From positions 372,001-436,000 of the forward strand of contig NZ_CP012357.1 of NCBI RefSeq assembly GCF_001267155.1: DNA of 64,000 bases, given 5' to 3'. Origin of the DNA: Spiroplasma litorale (GTDB lineage Bacteria; Bacillota_I; Bacilli_A; Mycoplasmatales; Mycoplasmataceae). Positions 1-10,736 of this stretch are shown here, piece by piece (positions within the stretch are counted from its first letter, which is position 1; each line of letters opens with the position of its first letter). The position numbers and the translations under genes were made by a program. The notes under the pieces are model-generated. The model was not told where the DNA came from. It did no database searches and worked only from the letters and a program-made list of their open reading frames with translations.

Positions 1-726
1 GAAGAAAAAATGGCAAGAGATATCGCTAAGGCACAATTTGAAAAACAAGCAAATGATTCAAGAAACAAAAACTCTGCATTTACATTGGATTCTATCAAAA
101 ACCAAATTGAAGCAGGTGAACTTAAATCAATTAATATTATTTTAAAAGCCGACGTTCAAGGAACAGTTGAAGCCGTTAGAAATGCTATGTTAAAAATTAA
201 TATTGAAGGAGTAAGAATCAATGTAATTCGTTCAACAGTTGGTGCTATTTCAATTAGTGATATTACATTAGCGCTTGCCTCAAATGCAATTGTTTATGGT
301 TTTAATGTAAGACCAAATGCTCAAGTTAGACAAAAAGCTGAAGAAGACGGTGTTGAAATTAGATTACATAATATAATATATAAATTATTAGAAGAGATTC
401 AAGAAGCTGCAACAGGATTGTTAGATCCAGTTTATGAAGAAAAACAATTAGGTGAAGCTGAGGTTAGACAATTATTTAGACACTCACAAGTTGGAACTAT
501 TGCTGGATGTAGGGTAGTAAGCGGAAGTGTCTTAAGAGGCTCAAAAGTTCACGTTATTAGAGATGGTATTGTTATATATAGTGGAGAAATGGCTTCGTTA
601 AGAAATAATAAAGATGATATCAAAGAAGCTAGAACAGGCCAAGAATGTGGTATTACAATAAAGAACTTTAATGATTTAAAAGAAAATGATATTATAGAAG
701 CATATAAGATAGAAGAGGTGAAATAA
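1..726 (+). CDS. infB: Translation initiation factor IF-2, C-terminal part (5' end outside window)
   Basis: The reading frame is open from base 1, so the window holds only the last 241 codons. IF-2 is the GTPase that brings initiator tRNA to the 30S subunit. What is visible is the end of domain II and the C-terminal domains: 'ILKADVQGTVEAV' and 'GAISISDITLA' belong to the IF-2 core domain III, and 'GTIAGCRVVSGSV' with 'GQECGITIKNFND' to the last beta-barrel, which binds fMet-tRNA. The P-loop and G motifs lie upstream of the window. It ends one base before the rbfA start, the usual infB-rbfA order of Firmicutes and Mollicutes operons. Identification is firm. Confidence 0.97.
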   Translation, partial: EEKMARDIAKAQFEKQANDSRNKNSAFTLDSIKNQIEAGELKSINIILKADVQGTVEAVRNAMLKINIEGVRINVIRSTVGAISISDITLALASNAIVYGFNVRPNAQVRQKAEEDGVEIRLHNIIYKLLEEIQEAATGLLDPVYEEKQLGEAEVRQLFRHSQVGTIAGCRVVSGSVLRGSKVHVIRDGIVIYSGEMASLRNNKDDIKEARTGQECGITIKNFNDLKENDIIEAYKIEEVK

Positions 727-727
727 T

Positions 728-1075
728 ATGCCAAAAGATGTAAAAATAGAGCGTGCTCAATCAACAATACTTAGAGAACTAAATCTAATTTTGCAAAGAG
801 AATTTCACGATTGCGAATATATTAAATTTTTATCAATTCATGAAGTTAGGCTATCTAACGATATGAGCCATGCAAAAATATACTATTCATTTTTGAACCC
901 AAATTTTGATCTTGAAGATGTAAAAAATGAAATAAAAGAAAATTTAAAAGAAATAAGAATGCTTCTTGCAAATAAAGTTGAAATGAGAAGTGTTCCAGAT
1001 CTTACTTTTGAATATGATGAAGCACTTGAAAATGCAAATAATATTGAAAAAATATTAAAAGATATTAAAAAATAA
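728..1075 (+). CDS. rbfA: 30S ribosome-binding factor A
   Basis: A 115-residue protein of normal RbfA length, with the KH-like fold signatures 'ERAQSTILRELNLILQRE' near the N-terminus, 'VRLSNDMSHAKIYYSFL' in the middle and 'RSVPDLTFEYDEALENA' near the end. RbfA binds 16S rRNA and helps late maturation of the 30S subunit. The gene follows infB with a one-base gap and has its Shine-Dalgarno (gaggtg) inside the infB end, so the two are translated from one transcript. A strong stem-loop follows, so this is the last gene of the infB operon. Confidence 0.96.
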   Translation: MPKDVKIERAQSTILRELNLILQREFHDCEYIKFLSIHEVRLSNDMSHAKIYYSFLNPNFDLEDVKNEIKENLKEIRMLLANKVEMRSVPDLTFEYDEALENANNIEKILKDIKK

Positions 1076-1087
1076 TTTAACAAAAAA

Positions 1088-1118
1088 ATTCAGTATAAAA
1101 CATACTGAATTTTTTTTA
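1088..1118. terminator. Bidirectional Rho-independent terminator between rbfA and the symporter gene
   Basis: A nine-base-pair stem (1088-1096 with 1102-1110, loop AAAAC) is followed by a T run and preceded by an A run, so it can terminate rbfA transcripts on the plus strand and the convergent symporter transcript on the minus strand. The symporter stop codon lies inside its T run. Confidence 0.88.
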
Positions 1119-2792
1119 TTTTTTAATTGGATTTTTATTTTCTTTGTATTCTTTTAATTTTGTAACATAATTTTCTTTTAAAGTCTTTTTGTTTTCGTTA
1201 AACTCTTTTTTTAAATTATTTTTGTCTTCAATTGAAAGTTCCTTTTGTTTTAAATTAACAATAAGTTCTTTTCTTTTAGACTCTATAGTTCTTTTTAATT
1301 CATCTTTTTGATTGTTATGAAATAAAATATCTTTTTGTTTTTCTAAACCTCGAATTGTTAGTAATCCTGAATCCTCTCCAATGAGACCCTCAGATTTTGC
1401 GACAATCGTTGCAGTTGATACTCCACCAAGAACGTTCGCACCAGTTCTTCCCATATCAAATAAACCATCTAATGGAGCAATTACAGCAAGAACACTACCT
1501 ATAAATTCAGAAAACCCTATACCTCCAATTACACCAACAGTAACAACAGTAGCAGTACCTGGGACTCCTGCAATACCTAGAGACGCTACAATTGTAACAA
1601 ATAAAGAAATTATAAAGTATGTAAATAAACCCATAGAATGAGGAACATCAGAACCTGTTCAAAGGATACTAGTTGCAAGTCCTGATTGAATTCCTGCACA
1701 AGCTATTAAACCCATTGTTGTAGAAATTGGGGTTATACTACTTACAACCTTGTCTGAAATTTTCATTTTTTCAAGTGTGTTCATTGATACTGGTAATGTT
1801 GCATTTGATGATTGTGTTGCAAAACCTTGTATTAATGGTCTTCAAGATTCTTTTCATCATGCACCAATTTTAATTCGAGCTAAAAATATTTGCAGTGATA
1901 ATCAAATTATGGCAATAATAATTGCTAAGTATCCTATACCAATTACTTTACCAATATTTGCAAGCTCACCAATTGGTCTTGAAGTAATTGATGTTGATAA
2001 CATTGACATAACAGCTAAAGGCATTATTTTCATAAAATTAGTTAACATTGAAGATGTTACTTTTCAAGCTGTATTAGCAGCCTTAACTATCGCTTCCATT
2101 TCAACTTTATTTCTTTTTGCTAAAATCTTAACTGAAAATCCAGCAAGGGCTGCAATAACCATTACTGGTATTATAGAATTAGATGCTAATGCTGCAAAAA
2201 AGTTAATCGGAATGTAACTTCATATTATTTCTGGTAATGGTACGTTATCTTTACCCTTTGGAATATCACCATCATTAACTCCAAGAACTCCGCTACCTAC
2301 CTTTGTTACAACTCCAAGAAAAAATGTAATTGTAAACATTACTGCAACATTTATCAATAATATAGCAATACCTTTTCCTGTTATTCTTGCTAAACCTGTT
2401 TCACCGGGTTTAGCTGTTATTTTGAATATAGCAATAAATACAATAGGAATTGTAAGTAGATAAACACCTCTAATGAAAATGTTTTTAAAGAATTCAGATC
2501 AAATATTTAATTCATTAACTCAATATAAACTACTATCACTATCTTTAAAACCACTGTCAAGTTGCTCTTTGTTTGGAAAACCTATTATTGATTGAATTAT
2601 TATCCCAAATATCAAACCAATTAGCATACCAATAATTACTCTATACATAAAACTGATTTTTATTTTTTTTAGAAAAATATAAAATCCAATTTGTAGCAAA
2701 GCAAAAACTAATATTGCAACAGCTGATTGTCACTTACTAATTGCTAAAAAATCTCTTAATATATCATTTTTATTATCAGCTAAAAAATACAC
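1116..2792 (-). CDS. Dicarboxylate/amino acid:cation symporter (DAACS family, TcyP-like)
   Basis: 558 residues from a GTG start preceded by 'gagaaggtg'; the nearby upstream ATG is out of frame. The protein is highly hydrophobic with about eight to ten membrane segments. DAACS signatures are visible: 'FATQSSNATLPVSM', the glycine-rich 'GIAGVPGTATVVTVG' and 'PLDGLFDMGRTGANVLGG', corresponding to the substrate and cation sites of GltP/TcyP-type carriers. This family imports glutamate, aspartate, dicarboxylates or cystine with Na+ or H+; substrate cannot be assigned. The last roughly 90 residues form a Lys/Glu-rich coiled-coil tail in the cytoplasm, an addition absent from typical family members. 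It lies downstream of a flavin oxidoreductase on the same strand. Confidence 0.88.
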
Positions 2793-2834
2793 TTTTTTCA
2801 CCTTCTCTCATAATAATTTATTTTAGCACTAAAA

Positions 2835-4157
2835 TTAACTTATAATTTTAGAAAGTGCAATATGTATTATGTCGAATGTTCTTGAAAATGGAGGCGAGTA
2901 GGGAAGGTCTATTTGTTCAATTTCTTCATTTAACTTTGTTTTATTTCAGATTAATGTTGCTATAGAATAAAATCTTAAAATTGAGTTTTTATTAGAGTAC
3001 ATTTGAGCACCAATTAATTCATTTGTATCAACATTTTTAATTAGTTTTAAATAAATATCACTTTGACCATCTAAATAATGTGTATGATTTTTATCTTTTA
3101 TAAATACTGTTTTTATATTTATGTTCAAATCTTTTGCTTCTTTTTCAGTTAAACCTGCTCTTGCTACTCCGCTATCAAATAATTTAATTATCGAACTTTG
3201 TATACTACCATAAAATTTAGAATTAATATTTGATATATTATTTGCAATTACTTTAGCTTGTTTAGAAGCAACTGTTGCTAAAGGTGAGTAACAATGATTA
3301 TTGGTTATTTTGTTTTTTATAACACAACAATCGCCCCCAGAATAGATATAATCAATGTTGGTTTTTCCATAATCATCAACAATTATCGCATTATTTGCAG
3401 ATAGTTTTAATTCTGTGTTTTCAAATAATCTTGTATTTGGTCTAAAACCTGAAGCAACAACAACTAAATCAACTTTAATATCTCTATCCATTAATTTAGC
3501 AATAATTTTATTATCTTTCTTTATAAATTCTTTAACACTATTATTTAAAAATAAATTTATTTGATTTTGTTCTAAATTATTTTTAATTAAATCAGATACT
3601 TCTTCATCATAAATTTTTGAAGCAATTCTTGAATCTAATTCAACAATGCTTACGTTTTTATTAATATTTTTTAGATTCTCAGCTAATTCCATGCCAATAA
3701 ATCCAGCTCCAATTATTAAAATATTATTAATTTCTTTTTTTTCAACAATTGCTTTCAAATTAATCCCATCTTCATATTTTGTTAACTTATAAAAATCAAT
3801 AGTATCAAGACCTTTAATAGAGGGAATAAATGCTTCTGCGCCAGTAGCAATTACTAATTTATCAAAATTGATCTCTTTATTTTTAACTATTAACTTTTTG
3901 TTTTTTATATCTATTTTTTCAATTGAAGAATTTAAATGTATTTCAATTCCAGATTCGTTAAATTTCTCAACTGACCTTGCAAAAAGTTTCTTTGAGTCCT
4001 TAAATTCGTCTCCAACATAATAAGGAAGACCACAAGCTCCTAGTGAGACATAGCTGCCATTTTCAATAACAGTTACTTCAATATTGTTATTATTTCTTTT
4101 TATTTTGGATGCCACACCCATACCGGTTGCTCCACCACCAATTATGACTACTTTCAT
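2835..4157 (-). CDS. FAD-dependent NADH oxidase / CoA-disulfide reductase
   Basis: 440 residues, the usual size of the NOX/CoADR branch of pyridine nucleotide-disulfide oxidoreductases. Residues 4-16 carry the FAD Rossmann motif (VIIGGGATGMGVA). Cys42 in 'SLGACGLPYYVGD' is the single redox cysteine of CoADR and H2O-forming NADH oxidases. A second dinucleotide motif 'ILIIGAGFIGMELAENL' sits near residue 150 for NAD(P)H. The C-terminal 'DLPYSPPFS' matches the dimerisation segment of the family. The last part of the gene is reached only by reading TGA at 2946-2948 as Trp. Start ATG has 'gaaagg' upstream. It probably regenerates NAD+ and protects against oxygen; CoADR versus NOX activity cannot be separated by sequence alone. 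Confidence 0.9.
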
Positions 4158-4280
4158 TTCACATTTCCTTTCGTAAGTTTAAACAAACTTTTATAAATGC
4201 TATAATCAACTTGGTTATAACAATTTAATTATAATTCATAAAATTGATAACCTAAAGCAATTATAAAAATAGAGGTAAAA

Positions 4281-4802
4281 ATGAAAAAATGAGTTACTAC
4301 TAAAAATATTGCAACTTGTGGAGTATTAACAGCAATTATGTTTGTGATGGGTGCAATTGTATCAACAATTGCATCTATGACTGGTAAATCAATTATTCAA
4401 TTTTCAGATATTATTTATTTAATTTTATTTGGAAAAGTTAATTTATTTACATTAATTTTAAGTGCTGTCATTGCTGGTTCGATGATCGATTTATATTCCG
4501 GTGGAGCAATTTTTATACCAATAACAATCCTTGTAAAGATTTTAATAGGTCTTACATATAAGTTATTAAATAAAAAACTTAATATACATTTAATATATAT
4601 AATAAGTTACTTATGAGTATTTATATATAATTTATATTCTTATATATTATGAGACACTTCTGTGCTAATTGTAGAATTAATAGTTAACTCAATACAATAT
4701 TCTGTTACAGTAGGAGGAGCTTGTTTAATTATTCTAACAAGTTCACTAAATATTTTTAATAAAAACGAGGCAACGGATTATAAAGTTGAAAATAAGAGTT
4801 AA
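4281..4802 (+). CDS. ECF transporter S component (substrate unknown)
   Basis: 173 residues with about five hydrophobic segments and a Shine-Dalgarno 'agaggt' eight bases before the ATG. 'GVLTAIMFVMGAIVS' at the N-terminus and 'SMIDLYSGGAIFIPITI' in the middle are typical of substrate-binding S components of energy-coupling factor vitamin transporters, which dock on a shared EcfA-EcfA'-EcfT module encoded elsewhere. A second S component lies convergently downstream. Substrate could be a vitamin or cofactor precursor; nothing here decides which. Divergent from the NADH oxidase gene across 123 bp. Confidence 0.75.
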
Positions 4803-4805
4803 TAT

Positions 4806-4829
4806 AAAAAACCGCTAAAGCGGTTTTTT
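4806..4829. terminator. Bidirectional terminator between two convergent S-component genes
   Basis: Perfect stem A6-CCGCT with AGCGG-T6 and a tiny loop, with A and T runs on either side. The stop codon of the minus-strand neighbour (4828-4830) lies at its right edge. Confidence 0.9.
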
Positions 4830-5499
4830 AATAATTTAAGGTTTTTGATAATATCATTTGAATTCTATTTGTAGTGAGTGTGAATAATATAATTGCAAAT
4901 AAATCAAAAATCATAAAACTAACCCATGCTTTAAAAAATGCAATTATTCCATAAGCTGCACCTAATTCAACATAAGTTTGGAATGCTTTTAATATAGCAG
5001 AAAATAAAGGTGCTATTATAAAAACAAGAACTGAACCAGCTAATAGTCCAGTAATTCTCCTAAAATTGTTTTTTACTTTATATACATTAAATAATCGGCT
5101 AAAGAATAATCAAAATAAGAATACTCATAGCATCAATCCAATACTTGAAATCGCTCTAAAAAGAGGACTTTGACCTCAAATAATAAATTGTAATAAACCA
5201 TCTAACAAACCTACTATCATACCCCAGTATAAACCGACTACTTGAAAGCTTATAGCAATTATATAATATTTTAGTGCAAATCCAAGATTTACCATTGTCC
5301 ATCCAAGTGGCAATAAAATATCAATAAAACTAACAGCCGTAGACATACTTAGTAACAAACTGACAAGAGTTATTTTTAGAGTCTCACTCTTAATTCTTGC
5401 ATGCTTGTTTGTTTTGTTAAGTTTGCTGATTTCATAATCCATATCAATTTCATCTTTTACAGAATCTTTTTTATAAAGATTATCATCAACTTCTTTCAT
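4828..5499 (-). CDS. ECF transporter S component, larger type
   Basis: 223 residues: a charged N-terminus of about 45 residues, then about six hydrophobic segments, including 'ITLVSLLLSMSTAVSFID', 'FQVVGLYWGMIVGLLDG' and 'ITGLLAGSVLVFIIAPL'. The pattern (TxxAlxxAlsxv... then GmxvGxlxDl) is that of ECF S components of the folate/riboflavin type, although no single substrate signature is clear. Start ATG at 5499 has 'gagagaaa' upstream. The short region to rsmE (5500-5589) must hold both divergent promoters. Confidence 0.7.
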
Positions 5500-5589
5500 T
5501 TTCTCTCCAATCTAAACAAACTTGTATTTAGAATTCAAAAATTATTCACCTCTTAAGTATTATAATATAAAGTATTAGGGGAAATTAAA

Positions 5590-6315
5590 ATGTATCAATA
5601 TTTTGCAACTAAAAAGTATGGTGAAAAATTTATATTAAAAGACAATGACTTTCATCATATAAAAAATGTAATTAGATTAAAAGAAAATGAAAAAGTAACA
5701 ATTGTTTATATGAATGATAAGTATATATGTAAAATTTTAAATTTTGATCAAAACCAATGTAACTTAAAAATATTAGAAGTTCTAAATATAACTAAATCTA
5801 ATAAACCAATAGTAAATTTATTTTGTGGAATTATTAGAGAGCAAAAATGAGATTATTTATTGCAAAAAACCACTGAACTCGGGGTCAATAATATATATCC
5901 AGTCATTTTTAAAAGAAGTATAATAAAAATAGAACCTAAAGATGAAGTTAAAAAAATTACAAGATGACAAAATATTGTTTTAACAGCATCAAAACAAACA
6001 AAAAGTACAAATATACCAACAGTTATGCCTATAATAAGAAATTTAGATGATGTCATTTGTAAAAATGCAGATTTAAATATAATATGTTATGAAAATGAAA
6101 AAAATACTACTTTAAAGTCTTTGATAAGTAATAAAAAAGACTCATTTAACTCTATAAATATATTAATAGGTCCAGAAGGTGGTTTTGAAAATTATGAGGT
6201 AAAATTATTAGAAGAAGCAAATTATAATATAGTTACACTTGGTAGCAACATATTAAGAGCAGAGACTGCACCATTATTTGTACTCAGCTGTTTAAATTAT
6301 GAATTTGAAACTTAA
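5590..6315 (+). CDS. rsmE: 16S rRNA (uracil(1498)-N(3))-methyltransferase RsmE
   Basis: 241 residues, normal RsmE size. The N-terminal PUA-like part contains 'FHHIKNVIRLKENEKV'; the SPOUT catalytic domain ends with the family hallmark 'ILIGPEGGFENYEV' and 'LGSNILRAETAPLFVL', which make the trefoil knot that binds S-adenosylmethionine. RsmE methylates N3 of U1498 in the decoding centre of 16S rRNA. A -10-like TATAAT lies at 5561-5566, and 'agggg' precedes the ATG. The next gene begins 12 bases after the stop, so they are likely co-transcribed. Confidence 0.94.
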
Positions 6316-6327
6316 TAGAGGTGTTTT

Positions 6328-7509
6328 ATGAATAAAATTGAGCAAAATAATAATATGATTAAAGAAATGTCTATTATAAATGAACAACTTGATAAAGTAA
6401 AATTAGATACAGAGTTGGTAAACTTCATCAAAAAAAATATGTTTTTAATAAAAAATAAGCTTAAAGGTTTTTTGGATATTAAAACTCATGGCAGTTATTC
6501 AATCAACAATTTTTACAATTTCGATGATTCAATAACAATTGATTTATTAGCAATTAAGTATGTTAGTAAAAAAACATATAATAAATACCAAAGAGAATTT
6601 GTTACAAATGATCACTTCGTTAGTTGTATTATATGCTCGCTCAATAACCAATTAATGAAAAAATTGTCAACTTTATACCTAAAGGATAAAATGACGAAAG
6701 TAAGTTGAAAAGAAAAAAATTATAAATTACCTACTTCATCTGAAATAATTAAGTTTACAGACTCAATTTTAGTAAATTTTCAGGAAATAAAAGATAAAGT
6801 TCTAAAATTTAATATTAGAACTGTTATTAAATTTAAAGAATACCCAGTAATAATTTGTAGTAAAACAATGTATAAAAGATCTTTTACATTAGAATTTGCA
6901 AAAATGTATAAGACACTTAATAAATTAACACTAAAAAAAGTACAATTATTATTTTTTTATATAAGAGTAAAATTTAGAAATAAGTTAAATAAGAAAAGGC
7001 AGCTAATATTAAAATTGGAAGTATTGCAAGATATCCAATTGCAACTTTCTAAAAATAAATACTTTCAATTATGGCTTGATAAAACTTTTGATAATGTTTT
7101 TAAATCCAAAAAAGAAGTTGAAAATTTATTAGAATCAAGACAAATATATTATAAAAAATTTAAAAAAACAAATAAATTATATAATTTAATAAAATTAAAA
7201 AATTTAAAATGAGTTTTTATTAAATCTTATAATTCTGTAAAAAAATTTTTAGATTTTTATTTAGGTTTCTGCAAAGATTATTCAGAAAACTTACCAGACA
7301 TCGAAAGTGAAAATTTATATTTTTGATATGATTCAGTTGCTTATCTAAAAAATGAATTTGATACAAGCAATTTTACTGTTAAAAAAGACAACAAAAAGTA
7401 TGATGAAATTGAAGATTTTAAAATTATAACTAAAACCGTATATCCTTTCGACAAAAATAATGGTTTATTTCTTGTATTTTTAAAATATTTTAATTTTGAA
7501 GTTATATAG
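6328..7509 (+). CDS. Unknown protein, nucleotidyltransferase-like N-terminus (first of a tandem pair)
   Basis: 393 residues, not a family I can name. It follows rsmE with a good Shine-Dalgarno (agaggtg). After an N-terminal helix, residues about 53-76 read 'HGSYSINNFYNF' followed by 'DDSITIDLLAI', which resembles the GS...DxD part of polymerase-beta-type nucleotidyltransferases, with the first Asp of DxD replaced. The next gene shows the same layout (helix, G-D-F-A, then an acidic beta strand). The rest is Lys/Asn/Phe-rich and mostly helical, without membrane segments. Function is unknown; the nucleotidyltransferase relation is my inference from motif spacing. Confidence 0.6.
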
Positions 7510-7519
7510 AAAGGTATTT

Positions 7520-8860
7520 ATGAAATTAAATTACGAAATTAACAAGTTTAACGATTCAATTAAAAAATTAACTTTTAAAAGAAAAGATTTAAAAACATTT
7601 ATTAATGAAAATTTTAAAATGTTGAAATCTGAAGTTAATAAATTTAATATAGATATAAAAAAAATGGGGGATTTTGCATATGAAACTTATACTTCTAATA
7701 ATAAAATCCTTAATTTTGACCTTTCAATAATAAGTTATAACAGTAAAAAAAATAATAGTCATGATTTGTTAAAAGATCAGTTTATTGAAATATTAAAAAA
7801 CATAAATTCAATTTCTGAAATTCACACTCATAAAAAGAATAGTTATATAAATATTATTTATAAGTATAAAAATGTAACAATAAATTTCAGGGTAATAAGT
7901 ATATTATACAAAAAGTATAAAACTGGATCTTTTTACGTAATAGATAAAAATGGCGAAAATTTTGAAGAAATGGCAATACAATTGCAAAAAGATTTTATTT
8001 ATGCAAACAAAATTAGTTCGGGATTATTATTTTCTTTAAAAAGATTAATCAATTATATAATTAAGAAAGAATTTGAGTACACTTATAACATTGATATGAT
8101 TATATTAAGATGATTTTATGAGTACATATGTAGATCGATTGATGATTTTGTAAATAAAAACTATAATTCTGATAATAGTCAATTAAATGTGACAAAGTTT
8201 TTATCTCCATCAAGATTAAGGAAATGAATAAAGTTAAACATTAGTTTTCAAGATTTAATATACTTTATATTTGCCAAATGAAATTCAACTAATACTTATT
8301 ATTTTAAATCTAATGGATTTATTGATGAAGAGATGTTTGAAGATATTTCAAGATGAAGTCAAAATACATACTCAACTTTTAGTTTACCAAAAAACTACAT
8401 ATCTAGAATTAAAATTTTTGACGCAAATAATTATAATGAAAAAACATTTATGAGAGATAATTTATCTGAAACTGACGGTTTTTCAGAAGTTATCTGAACA
8501 AAATATAAAGATGAAGGTATGGATTATATTGTCACTCCGGTTATAAAAACTGGAATACCCAATTTTATTCTTTTTAAAAAATGACTAGTGGCAAAATCTA
8601 ACAATCTTTATTTAAAATTAAGTGATAATTTGCAATTAGAAATAAAAACTACAAAAACTAGGGAAGCTATAAATGAATTAAATCATATCGCAAATATTTG
8701 ACTTACAAAATATAATTTAATGTTAAAGTATTTGCAACCTTTTTTTGATAAAAAATACTCATTTTTTAATAGTTTTAAGATCGAAGAGTTAATTGCTTAT
8801 ATTTTAAGTTCCATAGACAAAATAAAGGGTAACGATTGGTTGATTAAAAATTATTTCTAA
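7520..8860 (+). CDS. Unknown protein, nucleotidyltransferase-like N-terminus (second of a tandem pair)
   Basis: 446 residues. The start is the ATG at 7520, which has 'agaaagg' upstream; the frame is open a little further back but that part overlaps the previous gene. Residues about 51-72 read 'MGDFAYETYTSNN' then 'ILNFDLSIISY', and about residue 127 'VTINFRVIS', which could be the three strands of a nucleotidyltransferase core (G-S/D, DxD, third Asp) with the second and third acidic positions changed to Ser and Asn. A helical region follows, then a Trp- and aromatic-rich second half without recognised domain. It starts ten bases after its neighbour, so they form one translation unit after rsmE. 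Confidence 0.6.
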
Positions 8861-9179
8861 AAATGAAATTTATTTCTTGGAATTTTTTTGATTTTTTATT
8901 AAAAATATGGTATTTTTTTATTGAGGAATTAAATCTCATTCCTCATTATCAGTTAATATGGTTTTATAAGTTGAAAAAAACCATTCAAATGTAGTTCACT
9001 ACATTTTAATTAATTACAAATAATAAAATTTTAGATATATGTTTATTCCTTCTAATAAATTCTATAAAAAACAAGATCCCGGTTTTTTATAGTTAAAACA
9101 ATTCAAATAATATTTTAAATGTAATTAATTATTTTCACATATAATTCATAATCAAAAAAAATGCCATCGGCATTTTTTT
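8861..9179. other. Gene-free stretch with a series of stem-loops
   Basis: No ORF of note. Four inverted repeats follow one another: GAGGAAT/ATTCCTC (8923-8929 with 8938-8944), TGGTTT/AAACCA (8959-8983), AAATGTAG/CTACATTT (8987-8994 with 8999-9006) and an 11-bp stem CTATAAAAAAC/GTTTTTTATAG (9062-9072 with 9082-9092). The last could terminate transcription. Whether the series is a transcribed structured RNA, several terminators, or remains of an older element cannot be decided. Confidence 0.5.
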
Positions 9180-9180
9180 T
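9154..9180. terminator. Terminator of the minus-strand gene at 9180-9704
   Basis: Stem AATGCC/GGCATT with loop ATC, A run on the left and T run on the right; it can serve both directions and abuts the stop codon of the minus-strand gene. Confidence 0.82.
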
Positions 9181-9704
9181 TAACTATCTTCGCTTCTTTT
9201 ACTTTTAATAATTTCACTTCTTTTTTTAACATAGTCTTTTTCAGCTGAACCAATATTATGATATAAATCTCTACTTACATTAGTTCTTAATTTTTTAAGT
9301 TCAGCGTCACAGAATATTCATGTTAACCAAACAATATGAAAATATCTTAAATATTTCAACTCTTTTTCTGAATATAAATCATAACTTAATTCACTTGCTT
9401 CTTTTTGAGCGAAGTCAATTCATTTTTGTGGATCGATATCTTCCTTATATGCTTCTTTTGCAAGTCTTTGGTATTCAAAAGCTTTTTTTACAATTATATC
9501 CTCAAGTGATTGCAAAGTATTTGCAATTTCTGTTACTAATGCTTGATCAAAATCATCAAATGAGTTAAACTGGTGTTTTGATAAATAAAACATCTTGGTA
9601 CTTAAGTTACTCATTGCGTTTCCGCCATTACCTAAATGTTCTTTTTCTGAAATTACTTTAAATTCAGCTTCTATTTCTTTATAAAAATCTGATTTAATTC
9701 TCAT
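9180..9704 (-). CDS. Conserved-looking hypothetical soluble protein
   Basis: 174 residues, not recognised. It starts at an ATG with 'agggtg' upstream and ends at a clear terminator, both marks of a real gene. It is charged and mostly helical, with no signal peptide or membrane span. The C-terminal third is aromatic ('LRYFHIVWLTWIFCDAELKK') and then basic. It is divergent from truB across about 110 bp. I can give no function. Confidence 0.65.
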
Positions 9705-9818
9705 ACATTCACCCTTATTTAGTACTAATTATATCATAAAATTATATTAAATATAAGGTATTCTTATGGCCAGCAATATGTATAATAGAATTATATGGTA
9801 ATAAAGGAGCGTATAACA

Positions 9819-10736
9819 ATGAATGAATCTGGTATTTTTTTAATAGATAAACCTAAAGGTATTACATCAAATAATTTAATACAAAAGTTGAAAGCAAAAT
9901 TTAAAATAGATAAAATAGGTCATGCAGGAACGCTTGACCCAATGGCTCGTGGATTAATGGTTGTCTTAGTAAATCAAGCTACCAAAATATCAAATTACCT
10001 ATTAAGCAGCGATAAAAGATATATCGTAACAATGGACTTTTTTACAAAAACAGATACCATGGACATAACTGGAACCGTAGTTGAAACTCAAAACTTTGAA
10101 AAAATTGATAAAAAACTTATAAAAGAAATGATTGAAAAATATGATGGTTATATGTACGAACAATACCCACCAATGTATTCTGCAACAAAATTAGAGGGTA
10201 AAAAACTTTATGAATATGCAAGAGCTGGAAAAGAAGTAGAGATAAAACCTAAAACAGTCACAATAAAAAAATGTACACTAATTGATTTTGATCAAAAAAA
10301 TGGAAAGTTAAGTCTTGATGTTTCATGTAGTAAGGGAACGTATATAAGAAGTTTAATTACTGATATGGCTGAAAGTATTGGTTTTTTAGCTACTATGTCT
10401 TCTTTGAACAGAGTGGAATGTGGTAAGTTTAGCATAAATGATGCAAAAACAATTGAAGAGGTTGAAGAGAAAGATATCATATCAGTATATGATAGTTTAA
10501 TGTTGAATGGTCATAGTTTAGTTGAATATCATAAAAAAAGTGATATTCTTCAAGGGAGAACTATTGAGTTGAACGGCATTAATTTTCCTTTCATTTTTAT
10601 TATTGATAATAATAAAGAAGTTATTGCAATTTATAAACATATTGCTCAAAACATTTACAAGTGTCAAAGAGGACTATGAAGTAATATTGATCAAAGTTTA
10701 TTGACAGATGCTGAAAAAGAAGGATTGAATGATTAA
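9819..10736 (+). CDS. truB: tRNA pseudouridine(55) synthase TruB
   Basis: 305 residues. The ATG at 9819 is chosen because 'aaaggagc' lies nine bases upstream; an in-frame ATG at 9795 lacks such a site. The catalytic motif 'GHAGTLDPMARGLMVV' (Asp40) and 'GTYIRSLITDMAESIG' are diagnostic for TruB, which isomerises U55 in the T-loop of tRNAs. The last 19 codons follow a TGA read as Trp. The end overlaps the start of the FAD synthetase gene (ATG at 10729 within AATGATTAA), the truB-ribF coupling common in Gram-positives. Confidence 0.95.

Noticed and set aside
1381-2217. Plus-strand ORFs opposite the symporter gene.
   Set aside because: They are shadows of the reverse-strand gene, with no ribosome binding sites and no family resemblance.
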